64,000 nucleotides of DNA from Terfezia claveryi (GCA_015179025.1 WHUX01000267.1:1-64000), one strand, 5' to 3'. Positions 35,532 to 49,170 are shown, counted from the first letter of the stretch. Program-made: numbers and translations. Notes: generated by a model from the letters alone, not told the origin.

Positions 35532-38151
35532 CTATTCGCAACCTAGTAGTGATCAGCCACTGTTTTATGTCCATCCCAACAAGCCCTCCTGCAGGCCCCT
35601 CCAAGGCAATACTACGTGATATACCTAACTCGTCTGGTAAAAGTTCTATTCTGCCTATATCTACAATTATGGAAACAATTACGCTCTACAACATGGTTAC
35701 CGTTATATTCCACCAAAATCAACCAATTCTGCAGCACCTATCTATTTAATATACCTACCCCATGACCCCCCCCCAGCCCTTTCCCCCAACTGTATGTAAT
35801 GAATATCACGCCAATGAGCCCATAACTGTACGAACGCCTTAACCATGCATCTGTATCGATGTCAGATTAATTTGGTAAGAGAAGGCTATGATATGATTGA
35901 ATGGCAGTGTAATAGGTAGGGGCACTAACTGCAGCGAAATGATTAATTTCAAGACTTCTCATTGAATTCACCAAATCCTCTTCATCAACGTCCTCATCAA
36001 CCTGTCCTTCACCCCTTCAGCTTCCCTTCAACCTCCTCCTCTGCTTCATTCTCAACCACCATAGAAAGATCACCAGCTGCAACACCCCCCCTTTGGGCTT
36101 TAAAGGTCGTTTCGGTCGAGGAGGGTAGGGTGGTCTTTTCATACCCTGCTTCTTACCAGTAGCTTGCTTAGTAGCAGCCCATGCAGTATCAATGTCTGCA
36201 CATTCAGCTTGCCATGTAGGTATTACAACCTCCATGTATCTCTTAAGATCAGCCTTCTACTGCTTCTTAAGAGCATCTCGTATAGCCTTTCTCTCATCTG
36301 CAATTCGCTTCTTTTCTGCTGATGCCTGCTGCCTTGCAAGCTTTTTTGCCTCTTCCTCCGCAACCTTTTAATGCCATCATTAACATACTTGGCGTTATAT
36401 CGAGCATCCCCAACACGCTTTTTTCCTTCTTGTTCGACGCACCTTCCCATCTCGGAGCCTGCTAAGATTGTCAGCACGAGGGGCAATATCTCTGTGTTTT
36501 GCAACCTTTTCACCAGCAAAGTCAATAAGCTCAAATACCCACTCCTTCTCATCAAAATCCAATTTTGACCGAATGATATCTTCAACTCGTCGGGAGAGTG
36601 CACGGAGCTAACCAGGGGTATCGGATCTCTAATTTCATTGGCTGAGACTTGGACATTGTCTGAGACATTGCAGGAGGAGAGCGGTTCTGAATCGCGATCG
36701 ATTGGCCAGCAGCGGGATTTCTCTATGCCCGAGAAGACAATCCTTAGTATAAACCTCATTCGAGTTATTTCAAGGATCTCAAGAAATGATGGTTTTGAGA
36801 GAACTTGAAGTGGGTTTTGCCGAAGCCAGAACTGAGGTTTCTCTCATACACCCTCTGCAGAACTCTGAAGCACCCTACATCAAGGGGTTGCAGGAGATGA
36901 GTAGACTTCGATAGAAGACAAATCATATGAATATTATGATCCAGCGCATACCTCACTACCTTCCATGCAATTGTGAAGAATGGCCATCCACATAAGACAG
37001 CGAGGGCTTCAACCCGGCCTCAACCTGAGTATAAGGTTCAAAGTGCTCAACCATATACCCCAAACCCCAGCTCATCATCCATATACCCTCTCAGAGACTG
37101 CAAATGTAGCTTCCACTAGTAGGCCGTCTTCTGGATAATAAGATTGCCAATGGGACTTTCCTTGCCATACAATGAAGGGTGGAATAACCTTCCCACCAGC
37201 ACTGACAGTCTCCAAGATACTGCAAAATTCACGAGAACCTTCAGTCATTCCAGTGGCTCGACCTCCAGCACGCACAATAGCCATCGACCGTGTACTATTC
37301 CGGCCTATGGTTATACCTTTCTCGTCACAATTCCATATATTCTCTTGAGATATCTGTTTTCCGGCGTATGAGATTTGCAAGCTTTCCGGAGAAAATCTGC
37401 TTGCAGCTCAATGTCATTTGATGCAGCTGCTCACGCTCTCTCCTGATATCGAATAAAGACTTTCTTGAATCCCAGGTTACGATCCAGGAACCTATTAACC
37501 CAGTTGACGCCAACAATATGAATGGGGGGGGTACTGGTGGAGGGAGTGTCGTTGGAAGGCAGAAGGGAGATAATTGCACCTTGTCGTTGTATACGTTGTT
37601 CTCGTCGATTCCGGGGGTTGCTGGTTGACTCTCGGGAGCCTGTAATACCCCTCCATAGCCTTGCTATGGTATTTGCCTCTTATTGACAATGTCTTGTGCC
37701 ATTTGCTGTAAAAAGGTATGATTCAACGGAAATCCTGCATCAGCCATCATTCCTACATAGCCTGCAATTGCTTTCTCGTCACCAGGAGAGAGCAATTGCT
37801 CATTCACGATAAGCTGTAGACCTCTCTTAGTGTGTCCCAGCAGCCTCCGGCGTAGTGTTTGCCGCTCAACCCCATATAGCTCAGCTATTCGTATAATGGG
37901 TATGTCTGGTTCTGCTCGAGCATGCTTCATGGCTGCCTGCAGGTCTTTTCGGTATATTTCGGCATCTCTCATAGGGTAGGGATATTGGTGATATTGCCTA
38001 GGCTTTGGTGATTCAGCTGATATAGGTTGCGGCCATAATAGTTGTAATGAGTCAAGACTGGGGCCAATTGAAGGGCTGAGGAGGTTGGCGTGCTGCATGT
38101 CTTAGACACTGGACATAAGACAGTGGCTGATCACTACTAGGTTGCCAATGG
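35532..38151 (-). mobile_element. Second pogo copy, same site in LTR B
   Basis: Same element, same ends, same TA site (35530-35531 and 38152-38153) as at 12894-15533. It is a duplicate of that insertion and not a new one. It is 20 bp shorter through scattered one-base deletions. Confidence 0.95.
36017..38098 (-). pseudogene. Pogo-type transposase, second copy
   Basis: Here the N-terminal DNA-binding part is open over 144 residues (38098-37664) with RIAELYGVERQTLRRRLLG, and the catalytic domain shows NIWNCDEKGITIG near 37340. The second and third Asp regions are shifted by deletions near 37000-37020 and 36830. With the first copy it allows the ancestral layout to be recognised: DNA-binding domain, catalytic DDD core, basic C-terminus. 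Confidence 0.88.
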
Positions 38152-38478
38152 TAACAGCCAATATATAGCTAGTATATATATGTGTATAGACAGCATATAA
38201 TCTGAGTATAACTATTGAACCGTTAATCGGATTCTTATGAAACTTAAACCGTAGCTCCCTCAAGGGTCTATGGACATTCCATAAGTGTCTTTAACCATCT
38301 AGGATGATTATAAACCACTCCGAGGTTCATACCCGTTTCATATACTTAACTCTTATAGATAAGTATTAGAAACGTTTGTACCATACTGCTAAGAGTGTAC
38401 CTAGAGTTCATGTAGATTCTAGGGTCGTTCTATAAGGGCCCAAGTACCTTTGGTAGGGCTAGATATCACCCTGTGACA

Positions 38479-39365
38479 GTGCCTCCCCCTTAAGGTTCTT
38501 GTCCGCAAGAACCTCATTGATCATGCAATCTGAATCATTATTGCTACTAACAACAATGGATGGGGCTCGAGGACCCATCCTCATGTACGACAGCCAAAAC
38601 ATAGCTGCGTACGTTTCATTGCACCTCTAGGACAATATGGCATAGAAATACAAATAAACAAAAACATAAAGATTATTCAAAAAACCTAATGCCTAATAAT
38701 AGGAAAAAAAGAAAAATTCTCACAAGATAACATCAGGGTCCCAAGGCTTACGAGGATTATCCAGATGGAATTTTCGACTTAAATCGGCTGCCCCATCCTT
38801 CAAGTTCTCATATGGTTCCCATGTGTCATCATCAGGACGTAACCCTTCCAAGAGACTAAATACATAATCCGTCCCTTCCTGAGCTCACTCGTCCTAACTT
38901 TTTCCACCTGGTATTCCAATTCTTTGAAGTCGACTGGAGGGGGTGTTGGTGAGCGTCTGCCAGCTATCGTGTTAAGGTGTAGGGTTCCAACAAACTAATA
39001 TGAAAAACTGGGGTGAGTTTTGCCTGTACTTGGAGGAAGCTCTAACTCATAGGCATAAGTGCCAATAAGCCGTTTAATTCTAAACTTCCCTCGTAACTTG
39101 TAGTCAAGCTTCTTGGTCGGACGCCTTGTTTTGATGTTCTTTGCGTTGACCATGACTCAATCTCCTACTTTGAATATTGGTTCCTTCTCTGCTACCTTGA
39201 GATTATAGTATTTGGACATCCGGTCCTGCGCTGCCTTCATGTTCTCCCTCATAGCCTCCCTTATTGCATCCAAGGTTTCGACTGTCTTGACTGCCTCAGG
39301 GTTATTCAATTCAGTTGAGGCTTCGGTTGGGTTCTAGAAATTATTTTCTGGGTGTTGAGCATATG
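38479..39365 (-). pseudogene. G3 integrase C-terminus with chromodomain
   Basis: Counterpart of 15862-16752, with the same chromodomain codons (38960-38750). One-base deletions (for example GGACGTAACC near 38835, where the first copy has GGACCGTAACC) break the frame. The purine tract next to LTR B is also one base shorter. Confidence 0.88.
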
Positions 39366-40055
39366 CATCAGAAACGATTGCAGTTTGCTTTTGCGGCCCC
39401 CGACGCCCACGATGTTTTAAAGACAAACTGACAGTTAACAGCGCAGCATGAAAGACAGTTGTTGCCCAGGCGCCGCTCCCTCGTAGCGCGCGCCCACGGC
39501 CAGTTGTTAACGCAATCCATGCCATGATGCTGTACCTTGAGGCTTTGCGCCCTAGGGTTCAGCGTTGTGGAACAGCACCCTGGCGCTCTATCTTGTGCGT
39601 CTCGCCCTCAAGCCGTATACTGTTTCTGCCCTAGGCGCCAATCCATGGTCATGCAACATCCAGGTACTACAAGAGTACAGTATGCCTCGGTAATGCAGGT
39701 GTGCACCCTGGCACAACTACCTAACAGACAATATTTCCACTCTACTTGGCGCATGTAGAGAATAATGGTAATAGCAGCCAGGCAAATGCAGCCAGGCAGA
39801 GAGGGGCGGTCAGGCAAAGGCAACAGGTATAAGCAATACATTGCATGCACTAGGTGAACTTGAGCTTCTATATACACTGATGAGCCATATTTGATTTCCA
39901 CCGAACCATTCTATCATAGATCCCACTAGGACTCTGTCCTGAGTATATGCCTCCCAAAATCCAGCTGTTCCCAGACTTCAGCAGTCTCCAAAGTAGTAAC
40001 CACCCTCGCTGATGTAGTTATCCCACTGCCACGAGCAACCCCTAGTAGTAGAGCA

Positions 40056-40750
40056 ATTAGCTAGGCAGTCTTACAGAGTCCACCGATTTGCTGGCGAGTC
40101 CACGTACCTAGCTATGTCTGTGCATATTAATAGGGGATATCTTGGGAGTGCACTTGCGGAGTCCTAAGAGCAATTAGCAATGCCCTCACATAGAGTCACT
40201 GGTTTTCTGGCGAGTTCACTTACCTAGCTATGTCTGTAATTGATAGGGGATACATCGAGAGGGCACTTGCAGAGTCCTAAGAGCAATTAGCAATGCCTCC
40301 AAAAAGAGTCTACTGGTTTTCTTGTGAGTTCACATACCTAGCTATGTCTGTGAATATTGATAGGGAATATCTCGGCGGAGTCCTAAGAGAAATTAGCAAT
40401 GCCCTCACATAGAGTATGCTAGTTTTCTAGCGAGTTCACGTACCTAGCTATGCCTGTGTCTACGCACATAGATTGGGGATATCTCGCAACTGCACTTTGG
40501 GCATTCTAAGAGCAATTAGCAATACCTTCACATAGAGTCCGCTGGTTTCTGGCGAGTTCATGTACCTAGCTATGCCTGTGTCTGTGCACATAGATTGGGG
40601 ATATCTCGAAACCACACTTTGGGCATCCTAAGAGCAATTAGCTAGGCCTTCACATATAGTCTGTGGGTTGTCTGGTGAGTTTACGCACCTAGCTATGTCT
40701 GCGCATATAGATAGAAGATATCTCGAGAGTGCACTGGGGGAGTTCTAACT
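40056..40750. repeat. ~120-bp tandem array, left arm of FB4
   Basis: About six units, matching the left array of FB3. Confidence 0.87.
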
Positions 40751-41049
40751 TCAGCGCTGGCTGCTTGACCTTCCACCAACTACTGGCTGCCTGCGTTATA
40801 TGTTATAGTTGTGAAAAGTGGGGGTGCACGTACTCTCGTGTTCTGTTGGTTCGCGCAGTCCTGGAAATATGTGTCGGCTGACACGGACGGGAAATATGTG
40901 TTGATTGGTTGGAAGGCAGATTTGGGCACGCTGATGTTACAGATCAGTACATACATGTTTCAGACTTCATATGCCTGCCAGCTGTGGGTTTACCGAAGTG
41001 GGTAATAGAAGCAATGATGGCGGGCTTGTTTATATGGACCTGTGCATGC

Positions 41050-41935
41050 GAGAAGCTTTTGCTTTTGGAGACTTATATATATATGCGAGAAACTCATGCT
41101 TTTGGAGATATATATATATATATATGCAAGAAATGCATGCATTCGCAGGTATATATATATATATATGCGAGAACTCCTGCTTTTGAAGACATATATATAT
41201 ATGCAAGAAATTCATGCTTTTGGAGATATATATATATATATATGCGAGAAATCCATGCATTCGCGGGCATATATATATATATATACGAGAAACTCATGCT
41301 TTTAGAGACTTATATATATATGTGCGAGACACTCATCCTCTTGGGGACATATATATATATATGCGAGAAATCCATGTATTCACATGCATAAATATCTATA
41401 TATTGTGAGAAACTCATGCTTTTGGGGACATATATATATATATGCGAGAAATCCATGCATTTGCGTGCATATATTTATATATATATGCGAGAAACTTATT
41501 CTTTTGGAGATATATATATATATATATGCGAGACACTTGTGCTTTGGAGATATATATATATATATATATATGTGAGAAACTCATGCTTTTGGAGGCGTAT
41601 ATATATATATGTGCAAATTTCGTGCTTTGGAGACTTATATATATATATGCGCGAATCTCGTGCTTTGGAGACTTATATATATATGCGAGAAACTCATGCT
41701 TTTGGAGACTTATATATATATATTGGAGAAACTATGCTTTTGAGCTTATTATATATATGCGAGAAACTCATGGCTTTTGGAGGCTTATATATATATATGC
41801 GAGAAACTCATGCTTTTGGAGACATATAGAGAAATGCATGCATTCGCGGGCATATATATATATATGTGCGAGAAACTCGTGGTTTTGGAGACATAGAGAA
41901 ATACATGCATTCACGGCAAGACAAATATATATGCA
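41050..41935 (+). repeat. AT-rich minisatellite, plus-sense half (FB4)
   Basis: Same unit series as FB3 with shorter TA runs at several places and a damaged unit near 41720-41750. Confidence 0.9.
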
Positions 41936-41994
41936 TAGGCGAGAAACTTATGCATTAGCAGCCTATAGATCTACATGGAATCAATCTATAAGCC

Positions 41995-42510
41995 TCAAAA
42001 GCACGAGATTCTCGCATATATACTAATAAGCCTCAAAAGCACGAGTTTCTCGCAAATAATATATATATCTCCAAAAGCACGAGTTTTTCGCATATATATA
42101 TATATATCTCCAAAAGCATGAGTTTCTCGCACATATATATAAGTCTCCAAAAGCATGAGCTTCTCGCATATATATATAAGTCTCCAAAGCACGAGATTCG
42201 CGCATATATATATATAAGTCTCCAAAGCACAGATTCTGCATATATATATATATATCTCCAAAAGCATGAGTTTCTCGCATATATATATATATATATAAAT
42301 ATCTCCAAAGCACGAGTGTCTCGCATATATATATTTATATCTCCAAAAGCATGAGTTTCTCACATATATATATATAAGTCTCCAAAGCACGAGATTCTCG
42401 CATATATATATATAAGCCTCCAAAAGCATGAGTTTCTCGCATATATATCTCTAAAGCATGAGTGTCTCGCATATATATATATATAAGTCTCCAAAAGTAT
42501 GAGTTTCTCG
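41995..42510 (-). repeat. AT-rich minisatellite, inverted half (FB4)
   Basis: Inverted units facing 41050-41935 across a centre of about 60 bp. Confidence 0.9.
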
Positions 42511-42819
42511 CATACACAGGTCCATATGAACAAGCCCGCCATCAGTGCTCCTATTACCCACTTCGGTAAACTCATGGCTGGCAGGCATATGAAGCCTGAA
42601 ACATGCATGTACTGATATGTAATACCAACATGCGCAAATCTGCCTTCCGACCAATCAACACATATTTCCCGTCCGCGTCAGCCAACATATATTTCCAGGG
42701 CTGCGCAAACCAACAGAACACAAGAGCACATGCACCCCCACTTTTCACAGGTATGACACATAACACAGCAGCCAGTAGTCGGCGGAAGGTCAAGCAGCTG
42801 GCACTGAGTTAGGACTCCC

Positions 42820-43725
42820 CCAGTACACTCTCGAGATATCCTCCATCTATATGCGCAGACATAGCCAGGTGCGTGAACTCGTCAGACAACCCGCAGACTC
42901 TATATGAAGGCCTAGCTAATTCTCTTAGGACACCCAAAGTGCGGTTGCGAGATATCCCCAATCTATGAGTGCAAAGACAGGCATAGCTAGGTAATGAACT
43001 CGCCAGAAACCAGCAGACTCTATATGAAGGAATTGCTAATTGCTCTTAGGATGTCCAAAGTGCAGTTGCGAGATATCCCCAATCTATATGCACAGACACA
43101 GCATAGCTAGGTACGTGAACTCGCCAGAAACTAGCGGACTCTATGTGAAGGTATTGCTAATTGCTCTTAGGACGCCAAAGTACAGTTACGAATATCCCCA
43201 ATCGATGTGCGCAGACACAGGCATACCTAGGTATGTGAACTCGCCAGAAAGCAGCGGACTCTATATGAAGGCATTGCTAATTGCTCTTAGATGCCCAAAG
43301 TGCAGTTGCAAGATATCCCCAATCTATGTGCGCAGACACAGGCATAGCTAGGTACGTAAACTCGCCAGAAACTAGTGGACTACATGTGAAGGCATTGCTA
43401 ATTACTCTTCGGACGCCCAAAGTGTAGTTGCGAGATATCCTCCAGCTATATGGGCAGACACAGGCATAGCTAGGTATGTGAACTCACCAGAAAACCAGCG
43501 GACTCCATATGAGGGTGTTGCTAATTTCTCTTAGAACTCCGCTGAGATATCCTCTATCAATATTCACAGACATAGCTAGGTATATGAACTCTCTAGAAGC
43601 CAGCGGACTCTATGTGGAGGCATTGCTAATTGCTCTTAGGACTCCGCAAGTGTACTCCCGAGATATTCCTTATCAATATGCACAGACATAGCTAGGTACG
43701 TGAACTCGCCAGCAAATCCGCGGAC
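42820..43725. repeat. ~120-bp tandem array, right arm of FB4
   Basis: About eight units, matching the right array of FB3 with several one-base deletions. Confidence 0.87.
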
Positions 43726-44402
43726 TTCCTGGGACTGCCTAGCTAATTGCTCTACTACTAGGGGTTGCTCGTGGCAGTGGATAACTATATCAGTAAGGGT
43801 GGTTACTACTTTGGAGACTGCTGAGGTCTGGGAACAGCTGGATTGTGGAGGCATATTTGTAGGACAGAGTCCTAGTGGGATCTATGATAGCATGGTATGG
43901 TGGAAGTAAAATATGACTCATTAGTGTATATCGAAGCTTAAGTTCACCCAGTGCATGCAATGTATTGCTTATACCTAGCTGCCTTTGCCTGACTGCCCCT
44001 CTCTACCTGGCTGCGTTTGCCTGACTGCTATTACCATTATTCTCCATGTGCGCCAAATAGAGTGGACATGTTACCTGTTAGGTTGTTGAGCCAGGGCGCA
44101 CACCTGCGTTACAGAGGCATACTGCAGTCCTATAGTACCTGGACGTTGGATGACTATGGATTGTCGCCTAGGGGCAGAAACAGTATACAGCTTGCAGGTG
44201 CAGATGTACAAGATAGTGTGCTAGGACGCTGTTGCACAATACTGAACCGTAGGATGCCAACCTTGTGAGTACAACGTCAGGGCGTGGATCGCATCAACAG
44301 GTGGCCGTTACGGCGCATGGGGTGACCAGGCATCCAAACAGTTAGTATAGTCCATCAGGAGGCCTAGAGGGGCATTGAGGTATGGAAAAATCTTTCGTGA
44401 TG

Positions 44403-44444
44403 TGTGGCGAAGAATGGTGTGAGTTTAGTACTAGAGTGGATAGT
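44403..44444 (-). pseudogene. G3 integrase scrap between FB4 and T2
   Basis: Counterpart of 21819-21860. It ends in ATAGT, the T2 target duplication. Confidence 0.85.
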
Positions 44445-45551
44445 TGTTATAGGATAACACACACGTAGGAACGCTACGTGTGTGACCAGGGGGAGGCTGA
44501 GATGGGAGACATGGGCAAGAGGCAAGAGGGGCAGAGGGCAGGGGACACGAGACAGCGGAAGCAGTTGCCGCGTGTGTCAAGGGAGGCAGTGTTACGAACC
44601 CTCTGAATCACGATCTGACCCCGATCGATATCGCCGGCAACCCACGCACTTGCCAAAGTATATCATGTGACTATGTTCTCGACCCTGCCTCTCCTGGCTA
44701 GCCGACATCCGACCGCATCCCGGAAGTCCTAGTCGCTCGCTTATGGATTTGACACTTGAGAGTCGAACCAAAACTGGCACGACTCTCAAACTAGGAAATA
44801 CCTGGAAACCTCGAACCTTATTTTGACCCGAACCTTATTTGAGAGTCGAACCAAAACTGGCACGACTCTCAGATTTAGGAAATACCCCGGAAACCCTCGA
44901 ACCCTATTTTGACCCAGACCTTATTTGAGAGTCGAACCAAAACTGGCACGACTCTCAGATTGGGAACAACCTGCTCTCGCTCAAAACTCTTTCTTTAGCT
45001 TATCAGAAATTTCACCTTCGCTTATGTACAATTCTTCAGGTCTTCTGTTCGCACCAGCGTTATCCGTTATTGCCAGACGCCTCGTTCTCGATGATCTCAC
45101 AGGATCCGTGTATCCGTGAGCTGGCTTGCGTGTTCATCTTCCGTTATGCTTTGTCTAGACCGTTGTGTTAGCCAAAAAGGTGTTGTTCGAGATGGAGACA
45201 GGATCTCTATAAAAGAAGCCTGTTCTTGCCGTCTGTATTCTGTTTCTTTCTTCCCCACGCAACAACTTGTCTACCTTCCTGTACCTAGTTGTTATACGAA
45301 TATATCTGCACCACTGTTCTTGAGTGTAGCTCAGACTACCTCGCCTTCTCAACCTTGACCTCGATACCTCGCTCGACTTTGGTTTCGCCCGAAGTCCCTA
45401 GGCACCTGATCACACACGTAGAGCTCCCTACGTGTGCGATACCTCGACACTCGCGTCCATCACCTGCGATCGCAGGTGATACCCCGAACCAGAATAAGTC
45501 GTTGTTTACCGCGTCGACGCGGGAATTACCTTCCAACCTCCGTCCATAACA
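44445..45551 (+). repeat. T2 5' LTR
   Basis: 1107 bp. It resembles the T1 5' LTR but lacks single bases near 44554, 44604 and 44616, just where the T1 5' and 3' LTRs differ from each other. Hairpin repeats, TATA box (45208-45214) and the perfect 22-bp palindrome (45459-45480) are present. Confidence 0.95.
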
Positions 45552-45589
45552 TTTTGTTGCGTCGCATATAGTCTCCGCTACAAATAAAT

Positions 45590-46770
45590 ATGTCCGAAGC
45601 ACGTATGGAGGCCTCCGGCTCTGCTCCACCTTCTGAAATTGCTATGTGGCGCACCTTGGTCGCTGCCTCCGAACTGACAATACCCCCCTTCTGCTCTACC
45701 ACATATTCCTGCAGGAACTCCCGCCTCGTTTTTCACCGCCATTCATGCAGCCCATGGTGCCGGCATACAGTCAGCACGCGGAGTACCATCAACTTTCGCT
45801 CAACCACTCACAGGCACTTCTACCTCAACTGAGTCACTCTGGATCTATTATAACCGCGGATATCAATATGGCTTAACCCTCCCAAGCCTCCTCCATGACC
45901 GCGCTTCAGGCCTACCTCCACTCGTGCCCCTAAAGTCCATGAGCCTGAGAATTTTGATGGCACTCGATCAAAATTCACTCGATTTCTCACCAAGCTTTCT
46001 TTGGTGTTCTCCTCCGATCCCTCTCGATATACTAGTGAAGCAGCCAAAATTGCCTATGCTGCTTCCTACCTCTCTGGATCTGCTGCCGATTGGTTTGAGC
46101 CCCACCTCAACAAAACAAGTGGGACCGTTGATTTCCCTACTTATGAAGCCTTCGCTAAGGCATTGAAAAATGCCTACGACGATCCCGATGCTCGCGCCAC
46201 TGCAGAACGCAAATTGCTTAATCTCCGCCAAGGAGACCGCGATTGTTCCTCTTACCATGCTGAGTTTGCAACTCACGCGACAATTTTAGCCTACGATGAT
46301 AGGACTAAAATATCCTTCTTTACCAACGGGGCTAATACCGGGCTCAAAACAGCCCTTTCCTATCAAGCCTCTCCCCCAGAATCTTTCGACGAATTTGTCC
46401 AACTTTGTATTAAGCTGGACAACCGCGCTAAACTCCTACGCACCCAACACCCTCTTAGAGCCTCCGGCTCCAACCAATCCATGACCCCTACCCGTTCACC
46501 AGCCCCTTCTACTTCAGTTGGTACCGCCGCTGGACCCATGGACCTTTCGACCACAACGAAAAAACGTGGACCCTTAACCCCGAAATCCGCAAACACCGCA
46601 GAGACAATAACCTGTGTATGTATTGTGGAGGATCTGGTCATTGGCGACAGTCTGCCCGGTCTCAGCCAAAAATAAAAAGTTGGCTGTAGCCGGTACTACC
46701 CCCACTGCCTCTCCCGATACCACCACCGACAATCTCTTTGAGTTGTCAAAAAACGAACGTACTCTTTGAT
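45590..46770 (+). pseudogene. T2 gag
   Basis: Met at 45590. The capsid core is open from 46001 for 224 residues (SGSAADWFEPHLNK, AERKLLNLRQGD). The zinc knuckle near 46610-46655 keeps CMYCGGSGHW, but a missing base removes the last Cys. Frameshifts near 45668 and 45910 separate the N-terminus from the core. Confidence 0.88.
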
Positions 46771-49170
46771 CAATGATGGCCGATCAGAGAGTGCCAGGAT
46801 GCAACCTGGCGCCATCAATCCTGTCCATGACCCTGTCCATGTGTTTAATTCATTTTCTGTTTTGAAGGAAGTCCACTTAGAAGGTACTGGTTATGTATTA
46901 CCTTTGGTTTCTCGTAAGTCCCGTCAACGACTAGCTCGTCGACGGCGCCTTGCGAATGCGTTGCGAATTTCTAGAATTGCTGTGCTTTCTGCTGATTGTC
47001 ATGATTTGGGGTCTGAAGACCCACTTGCTTTGCCGTGTATAGTCAATGAAGAGCTTTCTGCCACGTGCATGGTAGACTCGGGAGCTAGCTCCCAGTTTAT
47101 CGATATTGACTATGCCATGAACATGAACTTGCCATTGGATGTGAAAAACAAGCCGGAAGATCTCGTACTTGCTGATGGGAAACCTTCACCTATCGGAAAA
47201 ATCACACACACTTGCACCTTGAAACTCTCTATCGACCAACATCAAGAAACCCTCACATTCCATGTTACCAAGTTAGCCGGGTGGGACTTGATTGTGGGAA
47301 AAACATGGCTTAGCGACACAACCCAACGATTGACTGGTCAGTTAATACCATCGCCTTCGCCTCCGGATTTTGCCATGCCCATTGCCTACCAACCCCCCTC
47401 CGAAAACACCTCCCCGACTAACCCACTTCGGATATCAATTATTTCCAGAGCAGCTTTTCGGGTTGCTATCAAAGACCCGATGCTCGCCTCTGTATTGCAG
47501 CAATATATGCCTCCGTTGACGAGGATGAGTCCATTGAACCTGCTGCTAAATTGGTCCCTTCTGAATATCATGATTATCTTTCTCTCTTTTCAGAAAAAGA
47601 AGCTCAATACTACCCCACATCGATACGTTGACCATGCTATCCCTTTGCAAGAAGGAGCCAAACCTCCTTTTGGCCGCATGTACTCTATGTCTGACTCAGA
47701 ACTCAAGGAAGTACGCAAATGGATCGACGAGAATTTATCCAAATCCTTCATACGAGCCAGTTCTTCTTCTGCGGCCTCTCCGGTCCTATTTGTCAAAAAA
47801 AAAGATGGTTCCTTACGTCTATGTATCGACTACCGTGCTCTAAATGATATACGATTAAGGATAGAAACCCGCTACCTCGCATCGAAGAAACCCTGAACCA
47901 GATTCGAGGATGCAAATACTTTACACACCTCGATTTACGTGCATGCTTTAACCAAATCCGAATTAAAGAAGGTGATGAGTGGAAAACTACCTTCCGCACT
48001 CGGTATGGACTTTTTGAATTTCTAGTTATGCCCTTTGGGTTGACTAATGCCCCTGCTACCACTCAACGATTCATGAATAATACCTTCCGTGAATACCTCG
48101 ATATCTTCTGTGTATGCTACATCGACGACATTTTGATTTACTCAAGGAATCTAAAAGAACATAAGGAACAGGTGCAAAAGGTTCTCCAAAAACTCAAGGA
48201 ATCTGAGTTATTTATAAAACCAGAGAAATGCGAATTCTCGATTGAGAAAACCTCATTCTTGGGATTTATCATCTCTGAGTATGGCTTGGAAATGGACCTC
48301 GAGAAGGTTAATGCAGTTCTTAATTGGGAGACCCCTCGTTCTGTTAAGGATATCCAGTGTTTTCTTGGATTCGCCAATTTTTACCGCAGGTTTATCAATA
48401 AGTATTCTGCTCTTTGCCAACCTCTTTTTAACTTGCTTCGAAAAGATGTTCCTTTTGTTTGGAATTCTTCATGTGAAGAGGTTTTTAAACTACTCAAGGA
48501 AACCTTCACCTCCGCACCCATCCTCCGCCATTTCGACCCTGAGCTCGAGACCTTGGTCGAAACGGACGCCTCAGATTATGTCACCTCCGGAATCCTGTCA
48601 CAGAAACACCCAAAAGATGGGAAATGTGTTCTGCACCCAGTTGTATTTATTTCGGAAAAAATGTCACCCGCTGAATGCAATTATGGCATTGGAGATAAGG
48701 AATTGCTAGCAATCATTCTGGCTCTTGAAAAATGTCACATCTACTTACACCAGCTCCCACGACCGTTCACTATCCTCACCGACCATCACAACCTACAGAG
48801 CTTTACCTCCAAAGCCTTGCTTTCATGCCGACAAGCTCGTTGGGCGCAGAAAATAGCCCAATATAACTTCAAGATTGTCTTCAAACCCGGCACCCAGAAC
48901 ACCAAAGCCGATGCACTCACCAGGAGATCTGGAGACCTCCCTGAGGAAGGGGATGGTCGTGCTCGCCCAACACAGGCCCTAATACCCGCCGAGAAATTTT
49001 CGCTTTCTGCAGCCTCAATCGTTAACAATGAAGACATTCTTGCTGCCCTCAAGACTGACAAGCTCGCTCTCGAGATTATGCACGCCCTCAAGAACGGCGC
49101 CAGAAAACACCCGATAATCCTTTGGCTGAATGTCAGCTCTCGGAGGGACTTATACTCGTTAATGGTCTAG
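46766..49170 (+). pseudogene. T2 pol: protease, reverse transcriptase, RNase H
   Basis: A 376-residue frame (46766-47896) carries the protease (CMVDSGASSQFID, Asp kept) and the start of the reverse transcriptase, in part after compensating shifts. A 380-residue frame (48028-49170) carries the rest: [41 protein letters not shown], then RNase H with ETDASDYV, DKELLAII and TDHHNLQSF. It is the most intact pol segment in the window. Frame breaks near 47310, 47605 and 47850 are one-base losses relative to T1. The break near 49110 is shared with T1. Confidence 0.93.

Larger units (their letters stand above)
34831..38478 (-). repeat. G long terminal repeat B, interrupted by pogo
   Basis: Same LTR as A (TGTCACAGG to CCTGTGACA), about 1026 bp without the insert. 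It is shared by G2 on the left and G3 on the right. Parts are 34831-35531 and 38152-38478. Confidence 0.92.
39366..44402. mobile_element. Foldback element FB4 (about 5.04 kb)
   Basis: Same architecture and same integrase site as FB3: outer arm to about 40055, array 40056-40750, inner arm 40751-41050, minisatellites, inner arm 42511-42820, array 42820-43725, outer arm. It follows FB3 almost base for base apart from one-base deletions and one larger difference in the right minisatellite (42190-42290). Confidence 0.85.
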
